Shown here in pieces: positions 55,553-64,000 of a stretch of DNA of 64,000 nucleotides. Each line of letters begins with the position of its first letter. The first letter of the stretch is position 1. Source of the stretch: Chrysogorgia sp. JL179-B06 (Eukaryota > Cnidaria > Anthozoa > Scleralcyonacea > Chrysogorgiidae); assembly GCA_035772405.1 (NCBI GenBank), contig JAYKKM010000175.1, positions 824,501 through 888,500 of the forward strand, written 5' to 3'. The notes below the pieces were generated by a model that did not search any database, was not told the DNA's origin, and saw only the letters and a program-made list of their open reading frames with translations. The translations under genes were made by a program, and so were the position numbers.

Positions 55553-56697
55553 ACCTTGAAAGAGTCTGATCCAGGGGCACCGCGGAGCAGTCTGGATATT
55601 GGGGGGGCGAAAAAATATAGGATGGTCCGGAGGCATGCATGCGCCCACTGAAAGTTTTTGAATTTGTAAGTCTCGGAAACACCATTTCCTGCATTTTGAG
55701 ACAGATTTTAAGAGGTATCTACTAGTAAAGGTTATAAATCACACAATTTCACAACTGCGCAGTTATATCTCATGCACCTTATGTTGCACAAAATGTAAAT
55801 GTCAGTTATCAACAAAAATGTGTAGGATTACTATGATATTATATTATACCAAAAATAACAAAGATGTACTACATTCTTTTCTAATCTTAAAGTACCCATA
55901 ACCTCAAAATGTTTTATTGTCTTGTTTGGAAGAACTTTTAAAATGATAAAGTAACTTCTTTTGAAGATTTTCGTTTCTTTGCTTTCTTTTTTAGATATGT
56001 CAGTTTGTTTGATATGCAAATGTCTGGAATTTCGTCACACATGCATAATAATGACTTATTGGAGAAATGTGTGTATCTCTTTCATTCTCGAACGAAATCC
56101 TTTAAAATCAAGACGTTTGGTGTTGTGGGAGAAACGCACACACGGGTTATTCACACTTTAGTGTTTTTATTTCATGAACGCAAAGATATATAACATTCTC
56201 TGATAACTCATTATGCATGTGTGACGAAATTCCAGATATTTGCATATCAAACAAACTGAAATATCTCAAAAAGAAAGCAAATAAGTGAACTTCATCAAAA
56301 GAAGTTACTTTATCATTTTAAAAGTTCTTCCAAATAAGACAATAAAACATTTTGAGGTTAGGGGTACTTTTGAAAGATACCAAAAAACTCTGTCAGGTTT
56401 CACCGCTTTCGTTTCATAATTTCCACTTTAATAAAAACAAGATGCCCGCTAGGCGTTAACTCCGGCTACTTTAGCCTGTGCAGTTGGAATATTGAAGACT
56501 ACAATGTAACAAGCTAAACAGCTTGAAGAAACATTATTTCTTCCCAAAACCATTTTGAACCAGAAACATATTTATAATTTTAGTGCATTTATAATTTGAG
56601 CATGCTCGCCTCATTTAGGGACCGGTCATTATTTATGCATACACTGGGTCGGGTAAAATTGACCCTGGGTCATGAAATATTTTGCCCTCATTTATAC
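55553..56697. repeat. Tandem duplication, second unit
   Basis: Nearly identical to the first unit, including the fold-back, with a 21-base insertion near 56458 (CTCCGGCTACTTTAGCCTG). Frames inside are shared by both copies and are not convincing genes. Bases 56700-56990 beyond it hold tandem GTGTAACA phrases only. Confidence 0.88.
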
Positions 56698-56997
56698 GGG
56701 CTATGAAATTTTTTTGTTCATCAAGTGTAACACACTATAAGAAGTATAACACACAATTAAAAGTGTATTATAAAAAGTGTAACAAACAATAAGATGAGCA
56801 CAAGCAGACATAAAAACAAAGTGTTTGTGTTTTTAGTGAGACAGAAACAACAAAACCATAAATTTTCTTCTTACAGTATTTCTGTTCATGTGTGAAACAG
56901 CATTCTAAAAGTTCTGAGACGAGACTGTCTCATCAGTGTGGAAATGCACCAGCCATGCAACTTGCAAAACAACATGCTTTTCTATATTTCATATCGG

Positions 56998-58192
56998 ATG
57001 TGCCCACAGTGGCCCAAGCTCGTGCGCCAATTTGTGTTTATATTGGAATTTATTCGATTTGTCAAAATTAGAGGATATTTTCATCTATTATTTGCAGTTT
57101 ATTGTTACAATATATAAATGAAATAATGTGTATTTATATCTACCATAAGGTGTGTGTCTTTCATTGTAAGTTTGGTGAGATTTAGGACAGTTGCAGTGTA
57201 GCCTGCGTGGCAGGCGTTACGTTTGGGGGGGGGGGGCGGAATTGGGGGCACGGCGAGTTGCAGTGCGACATGGCGACATTAATTCAATATATTATGACAC
57301 ATTGTTTATATCAAACATTATACCTATGAATACTCAACAAAATAAACATTTATAAACCTTGTTGTTCCACTTACATGTTTATTGTGTCGTAATATTCTTC
57401 CTTGTGAAACTTGGCGCCATTCTGCCGCATTATACTTCGAACCCGTTTGCGGTATACTAATAACAGACGAAGGTAGGAAACCTTCGCTCTCCGATCGACA
57501 CAAATTCACCACGATAATGGCCATAAAATCATTCCAAATGCTTCCATCGGCGCCAAACTCGGGCAGCACCATGTCAGATAGTTCCTTCAACTAAACAAAA
57601 ACCTGATGGCAACAGTAGTTTTTTTGTTACGTGCCTTGGAGGGGAGGGTCGGGATAAATCGGGAAATATGTCACGCGTGACAGTTGGTGTTGCGACGAAC
57701 TGGCACAGGCATATGTAGACATGAAAGTGGTTTGAAACTTCTTCGCTTTATTCAAAAGTTGAGTGGAAAGGTAGAAATTTTGTTCGTTGGTTAGTTGAAG
57801 GAACTATCTGACATGGTGCTGCCCGAGTTTGGCGCCGATGGAAGCATTTGGAATGATTTTATGGCCATTATCGTGGTGAATTTGTGTCGATCGGAGAGCG
57901 AAGGTTTCCTACCTTCCTCTAATATTAGCATAGGACAAACGGGTTTGAAGCTGTATAGTGAACAGAATGGTGCCAAATTTCACAAGGAATAATATTACGA
58001 CACAATAAACATGTAAGTGGAACAACAAGGTTTATCAATGTTTATTTTGTTGAGTATTCATAGGTGTAATGTTTGATATAAACAATGTGTCCATAATATA
58101 TTGAATTAATGTCGCCATGTCGCACTGCAACTCGCCGCGCCCAATTCCGCCCCCCCCCCCCCCCCAAACGTAACGCCTGCCACGCAGGCTAC
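56998..58192. mobile_element. Fold-back element, left arm and inner part of right arm
   Basis: 57180-57597 (GCCTGCGTGGCAGGCGTTAC ... GATAGTTCCTTCAACTAA) is repeated in reverse at about 57788-58190 with a spacer of about 190 bp. The outer left arm (56998-57190) pairs with 63113-63310, beyond the inserted 4.9-kb element. Poly-G (57221) and poly-C (58150) runs lie at matching positions. Confidence 0.85.
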
Positions 58193-58204
58193 CCCCGGCG
58201 AAAA

Positions 58205-58675
58205 TTTGATGAATTGTTCATGAATAGTTCATGAATTTTGTTCATGAACATTCATGATAAGTACATGAACAGTTCATGCCCATGCATGAACATTAAATGG
58301 CACAGTTCATGAAAGTGATAGTTCATGAACCATAAGTTCATGAACATTTGTGTTCATGAACAGTTCAAGAACTAAATTTCAAGATAAGTTCACGAATTTT
58401 TGATGAACAACTGATGAATATTGTTCATGAAGTGTTCATGAAAAGACTCATGAACATTAAATGGCCGAATTCATGAAAATTGGAGTTCATGAATAATTCA
58501 TGAACAACGCGGTTCATGAAGTTTTGAGTTCATGAATAGTTCATGAACTCGTATGTAATCAATATTGATGAACAGTGTTCATGAAATGACTCATGAACGG
58601 CCGATATTCGTGAAAATTGAATTCATGAATATTTCATGAACTCGTAGGTTTCAATATTCATGCGATGAAACGTTC
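58205..58675. repeat. Array of TTCATGAA palindromes
   Basis: GTTCATGAAC and close variants occur many times at irregular short spacing. The same motif is dense at 60110-60405 and 62975-63095. Confidence 0.9.
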
Positions 58676-58683
58676 AGGATTAC

Positions 58684-58875
58684 ACAGGACGCGGCTTATA
58701 CAAGACGCGAAATACTTCGGTATACAAGGTACCAAGACAAAACATATTCGTTATATTATAGGAATGCGTAATTGGATTCATTAGGGCCGTTTGTACGATA
58801 GCTAATAACGCAACTTACACATGGACGCGGCTTACACAAGACGCGAAACACTTTTATAAAAAAGGTACAAAGACT
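58684..58875. repeat. Diverged tandem duplication, unit about 135 bp
   Basis: GGACGCGGCTTATACAAGAC (58687) and GGACGCGGCTTACACAAGAC (58823) are each followed by GCGAAA-ACTT and GGTAC-AAGAC. Confidence 0.75.
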
Positions 58876-59043
58876 GAATATTCGCGTGACTTGCACAAGC
58901 CGCCTGTTCAAAAAGGTCGTATAAATCGGTCAGGTAAATGCGCGTCTTATCGGCTCTCGTATAAATAAATGGCCGTCATCCGTAGTTTATCCATCGGCCG
59001 AGTAAGAATCCTTTTCAAATTATATGTTTAGGCCCGTTAACGC

Positions 59044-59176
59044 CTGCGATTTTTGATGCGATAAATATCGCCAACTTCTGGTTTAGTGAAACCACGGCAC
59101 AATCCGCGGACTGTCGTTCTACGTAACATGCATCTAAATTAGAAGTTGGCAATATTTCTCGTATCAAAAATCACAC
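59044..59176. mobile_element. Small fold-back element
   Basis: TGCGATTTTTGATGCGATAA pairs imperfectly with TCTCGTATCAAAAATCACA, and GCCAACTTCT with AGAAGTTGGC. Confidence 0.7.
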
Positions 59177-60404
59177 GTGCTATATAGGAGCCTTCACAAA
59201 GCCACGCGCTTTACAAAACCATTAGCTACATTAGTGGTGAGACAAACGCTTACACAGAATGTTAAAAACCCAATATAGGATTAAATATATATAACCAAGC
59301 ATTGCAACCGGACAATACATGATACAGAGAAGACACAATTTGACATAGATTTACCTCTGAATCAATGGCACATCTGAGAGCTATAGCATGAGCATTAAAT
59401 GCAAGTTCCAGCGCACTTTTCCTCCTTTCTTTAAGACGTTCGCCAAACCATCAAACTGTGTGGAATTATCCATTCCGTATCAACGGCTTTTAACGCACAA
59501 TATTCAAATATTCAAAGACTGAGGCGCCAACATGGTCTCAGTAATGACACTTGAACGGGATTGAATTACGCACTATCATATAGCCGCAAGCATCTCTGAC
59601 GCGATTGGAAAAAGCTCAATGCCTCAATAGTATATTTTATTCAGTGAGTCTACTCTTAGGAGTCTTAGGATTTATAGGCATTTATTGTGTTAGCTAGATC
59701 ACAGATGCGAGAACTGCTACTGTTACAAGTCTATTAACGAAGAGATTAAGTTGTTATCTCTTAGTCAGGTCCTTCAGCATCAACAAAGTATTTTTGCTAT
59801 TTCCTGCCAATTATATTGGGTCAAAATGGAAAATGCGCTCATAATCAGACAACTATAGTATTTGGACTAAACGGCTCATTCTTCACTTTAACGTAGACTA
59901 AATGAATTACGGTACGTTTTGACTTTTTGAATCTACAGTAGCAAGTCTATATATAGCCACGAGCCAGACCTATACTGAGTACTGACTCACTGTGTAAAAT
60001 GTCAAAAATATAAAGAAGCTGAAGACCAATTTTGCAGTAAAACTGGCAACAAAGACATGCGGATTTGTGTCACAGCGCAGTTTCTGCACTACAGTGGAAT
60101 CAAATTAGTACATTTCATGAAATGTTCACGACCAATGAAAATTCATGACCAAATTTTATGAACCTTTCATGAATAACTGTATTTTGTTATTTAAATGTGA
60201 CTTTTGTTCATCAAAATGTTTATATTTAATGAAATATTCATGAACAAGTTTCATGAAATTTTCATGAATAATAAGTTCATGAAATAATCAATAGATTTCC
60301 TATGAATATTCATGAACGTTCATGAACGATACAACATAATGAACATAAAGTTCATGAACTAATTTGTTGTTCATCAAACCTCATGAACTGTTCATGAAAT
60401 ACAT

Positions 60405-60552
60405 ATATCTTATTAGATGTTTTGGTATGTAGTATCGCTGTATATTTTTACGAGTTGTGTCGTATTTTGACGAGCCCGCAGGGCGAGTCAAAATACAAAC
60501 AACGAGTAAAAATGTACAGCGATACTACATACCAAAACATCTAATAAGATAT
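60405..60552. repeat. Near-perfect palindrome, about 70-bp arms
   Basis: ATATCTTATTAGATGTTTTG on the left, its complement CAAAACATCTAATAAGATAT on the right, and inner GTATTTTGACGAGCCCGC / GGGCGAGTCAAAATAC. A related single arm lies at 62905-62945. Confidence 0.85.
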
Positions 60553-61150
60553 TTATTATACAACTGCTTTGATCAACAATTTTTTATGGAAAAAGAAAAC
60601 TATAAAAGGCAAGGGAAGTGGCGTGACTTGCAGCAAGACAAAATAATAAGCATACATGAAGTAGTCGCCCGTGCAACAAATTTGATTGGCTAACAAAATA
60701 AACTTGTCAAACCAGTTTGAGAATTATCTTGTCAACAGTTTTATAATTTTATTATCAACGTTACAGTTTTTCAATATTTCAAAATGAACAATGGATAGGT
60801 TTGAAATCTTAGCATAACAAAAGTGTTTAAACTGAATTCGATCAACTTGTCTTAAACTAATTGTCATCTTCATCGTCCGACTCAATCATATTCTGAATTT
60901 CCCTTGCTCTCACCGATGAAGGAGGACCATCTTTTCCAGACATTCAGGTCAGTTTTTGTTTTTTGGCCGTATTTGTGTTTTTGTTTTTCTCTATGAACTC
61001 GCCTATCTCAACATCATTTAGCGAGTCATTTCTAGTCGGAACACATACTTCAGTTCTTTCGCCGTCTACGCTTTCGTTTTTTATAGTCTTTATACTGGCA
61101 AGCATGAATTTGAAAGACAGTCAATTTCATTGTCGCCTTCAAATGTTGCC

Positions 61151-62806
61151 ACTACGTCACAGAATAAATACTCAACCAGAAGTCCGACTCCGTGTCGGTG
61201 CCTTTGATGTTGGTGTCCTCGCGCATCTCAGCTCGCGCATCCGCCGCCATTTTGCTAGCAAGCGTGCACTTGGTGGCCGGGGGGGTGGCGGTTGTAGCGG
61301 AGGAAACGTCGTTGTAACGACTGACAACTGTACCTTTCGTGGTCGAAACTTTAAAGTGGAACGACAGAATGCACATAACTGTTATGTTTATGCATAGCTC
61401 GAGTTTCTGCATCATCTGTAACTTGTTAAAATGTCTATAAAGTGATAATCAATTGACGCCATTTTGCGAGCAAGCTACTTCTTGGTTTCAGGCATACCCC
61501 CCCTGAAGCTGGCTTTCACAATTCTTAAATATCACCACCATATTTGTTTATAGAAGAAGATGGCTTATAACTTCAAAACTACGCATTTTTTAAAGATATC
61601 GTGTACGTATGTTGTTAACAATTTCGTGAGCTTTCATTTGGTGTATAGTGCAAGTTTTTCCGTTATCTGTATTTTTTTTAAATGTTGAAAATGTTTGTAC
61701 CATTGCTCGTAAATGGGAAGGAAATTTCTCCCTAATGTTGTAGAATTTTGAATATTGTTCATAAAATACTTAACACAGAAGCTTGGCCTTGATATCAAAC
61801 AGAAGATACTGTACAATTTTATCTGTGGTAGAAATCTCAAGTTTCTAGCTTAACGGAAAGTATTTCAAAAAAGAGGAAACCTTTTTTTCATTTTTGTCTG
61901 GCCTGTGTGAATTGGTGAAGTTTGTTTTTCCTTTTGCAGTTGTGCTGTTTGCTATTTCATATAACTTTGCAAATACTGTATGTATGAACTTCGGATATAC
62001 TTTAAACAAAAGCTAATTAAAAGACAAAGTTCTGCAAACGTTTGTAGTTTTCTAACTGAAGCAGAAAAAGTTTTAGATGAACATTAGTGAACATATTTTT
62101 GAATATATCTTAAGAATATTGGAATGATATAATTTCTCATCTTGTAGTTTGTTGTTAATCTATAACTTTAAAAGAATCGTATAAATTTATTTTACATCAA
62201 AAAACAAAGTTTCATATTTGTATTAGCTTTTGTTTAAAACATATCCGAAGTTCATACATACAGTATTAGCAAAGTTATTTAAAATATCAAACCCTGTAAC
62301 TGCAAAAGGAAAAACAAACTTCACCAATTCACACAGGCCAGACAAAAATGAAAAAAAAGGTTTCCTCTTTTTTGAAATACTTTCCGTTAAGCTAGAAACT
62401 TGAGATTTCTACCACAGATAAAATTGTACAGTATCTTCTGTTTGATCACAAGCCCAAGCTTCTGTGTTAAGTATTTTATGAACAATATTCAAAATTCTAC
62501 AACATTAGGGAGAAATTTCCTTCCCATTTACGAGCAATGGTACGAACATTTTGAACATTTAATAAAAATACAGAAAACGGAAAAACTTGCACTATACACC
62601 AAATGAAAGCTTATGAAATTATTAACATACGTACGTAGACGATGTCTTTCAACAATGCGTAGTTTGGAAGTTATTAGCCATTTTCCTCCATCAACACACA
62701 TGCACGCTTGCTAGCAAAATGGCCGACTCGCGCATGCGTATAAAAAAAATGGGACATGTTTTCACGGGAGTTGGACTTCTGGTTGAGTATTTATTCTGTG
62801 ACTACG
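61151..62806. mobile_element. Fold-back element of 1.66 kb
   Basis: ACTACGTCACAGAATAAATA (61151) is matched in reverse at 62806, and long inner arms (for example GTATAGTGCAAGTTTTTCCG at 61645 against 62590) run towards a centre near 62130. Frames of 68 codons on each arm are mirror images and not genes. Confidence 0.8.
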
Positions 62807-63112
62807 TTTGCTGGTAAATTAAACAGTGCTCACGTCAGCCGATCTGTCAAACCGGTTTTCTACTATACAAATAACCAACTATCCAAATAACTAACTGTCC
62901 GAATATCGCTGTATATTTGTACTCGTTTTTAGCGTTATTTGGACACTTTTCAATACAGTTGTATAATAAATCATGAATAATTCATGAACAGTTATTCATG
63001 AACTACATGTTTCATTATTGATGAACTGAACATGAACTATTCATGAACGGATATGAACATTCATGAACGACCCATGAAAGTTCTTCAGTTCATGAACAAA
63101 TTTTCGCCGGGG

Positions 63113-63310
63113 ACACTGCAACTGTCCTAAATCTCACCAAACTTACAATGAAAGACACATACACCTTATGGTAGATTTAAATACACATTATTTCATTTAT
63201 ATATTGTAACAATAAACTGCAAATAATAGATGAAAATATCCTCTAATTTTGACAAATCGAATAAATTCCAATATAAACACAAATTGGCGCACGAGCTTGG
63301 GCCACTGTGA
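63113..63310. mobile_element. Outer part of the right fold-back arm
   Basis: ACACTGCAACTGTCCTAAAT to GAGCTTGGGCCACTGTG is the reverse complement of about 57004-57205. It closes the fold-back element interrupted by the 4.9-kb insertion. Confidence 0.85.
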
Positions 63311-64000
63311 TGTGCCAGGTATTAAATTAACCAATTATGCTTGTTTGGACAGGCTTCGAAAATTTTACTCCCTGATAGAGCAGGTCAAGAAAATATTTGA
63401 ATTAATAGTTTTAAAATATTCCCTACCCATAATTAACAGTACCTAATTAGTATTGGATAATTGACGAATTACTGTGATGACATGGTTCCCGAGAAAACTC
63501 AGATACCGAGCCAGCTTGCCTCCATGGTGTGTATCTGGCTGTGCAGACCAACTAACACATGCAGTTGGCAAACAACAACAAATTATGTGGGGTGAGGGAC
63601 AATTAAAATACATGGCTGCACAAGATGTCACTGGAAAACCAGTGAACAGTAACAAACACTTCATCGATTGGAGTTGATCTGGGTGTCAGATACGAGATGT
63701 TCATTTGTATTAAGCATCTGCATTCATATATAATAATATATGAACAATCGATACATAGCTATAGGTCAACAGTGTATTAAATTCATTTTGCCAACTCAAC
63801 AATGTTCAATCAAAACCAAAGCTATGTGTCTAAATATTTACAAAATTTGTGAATAGACGACAGATAATAAAATGTATATATAATATACATTCATTTACCC
63901 TGTACAAAGCCAATGTATTAAATAACACAATGACATTATATAGATTTGATGAAATTATAATGAAAACAAGAGTTTCTGACTTTGAGTCATTATCAGCAAT
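63311..64000. other. Non-coding right edge
   Basis: A 67-codon frame at 63474-63677 (MTWFPRKLRYRASLPPWC) might be an exon or chance; I cannot support it. No repeat recognised. Confidence 0.4.

Larger units (their letters stand above)
58193..63112. mobile_element. 4,920-bp element with CCCCGGCG ends inserted in a fold-back arm
   Basis: The ends CCCCGGCGAAAATTTG (58193) and CAAATTTTCGCCGGGG (to 63112) are perfect inverted repeats. The interrupted arm is known from its mirror copy (GGCTACACTGC at about 57196), showing that the element added a 2-bp AC duplication. Near both ends and at 60.1-60.4 kb lie arrays of TTCATGAA. No transposase is seen, so it is non-autonomous. Bases 59180-60100 hold nothing I can name. 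Confidence 0.85.

Noticed and set aside
57324..57992. Mirror frames of 61-88 codons near 57.3-58.0 kb
   Set aside because: They are complementary arms of the fold-back element and contain no domain.
61634..62606. Two 68-codon frames with the same sequence on opposite strands
   Set aside because: They are the two arms of a fold-back element.

Overview
This is animal nuclear DNA dominated by mobile and virus-derived elements; I see no ordinary host gene. A cnidarian, probably an anthozoan, is my best inference: a tRNA-headed SINE, TTAA-flanked miniature elements ending in TTAACCCTTT, termini of the CCTGGGGACGAGGTTG type and many fold-back elements all fit, but none is decisive.

Layout. Bases 1-3722 carry a compact four-gene capsid/packaging module of a Polinton-like or adinto-like virus, apparently intact and cut by the left edge. 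Bases 3.8-14 kb are repeats: long TA microsatellites, SINE copies, a broken non-LTR retrotransposon, several fold-back elements and the front half of a BEL/Pao retrotransposon. Bases 14.0-22.7 kb form a very AT-rich, closely packed block of genes I do not recognise, some with small introns and several broken. One encodes a protein whose first 14 residues copy the histone H3 tail (Ala-Arg-x-Lys-Gln-Thr ... Gly-Gly-Lys), another ends in a PPxY motif, and short upstream sequences are shared within the block. I read it as an integrated or decayed DNA virus or virus-like element of unknown kind; it is the best candidate here for something undescribed.

Bases 23.26-28.99 kb are a second, unrelated packaging-ATPase element organised as a large palindrome: about 700-bp terminal inverted repeats enclose a head-to-head duplication of the ATPase gene, each half with its own lesions. 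Bases 27.3-32.75 kb hold direct repeats and SINEs.

Bases 32.8-48.7 kb are nested DNA transposons whose insertion order can be read exactly. A transposase gene with an OTU protease-like region was split by a 6,052-bp Academ-like element (3-bp target duplication AAA) whose protein combines a DDE-type core, an XPG/FEN1-like nuclease region and a Cys-rich tail. A P-element-like transposase gene was split by a 5,373-bp hAT element (perfect 8-bp duplication AGTGAAAC) with an intact 720-residue transposase and a higher-order minisatellite behind it. Bases 49.4-52.8 kb hold two broken, intron-containing zinc-finger genes of a repeated family. The rest is non-coding: a 1.16-kb tandem duplication, a fold-back element, and inside it a 4,920-bp element with TIR CCCCGGCG and arrays of the palindrome TTCATGAA.

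Many frameshifts lie in short homopolymers, so part of the apparent decay may be sequencing error.
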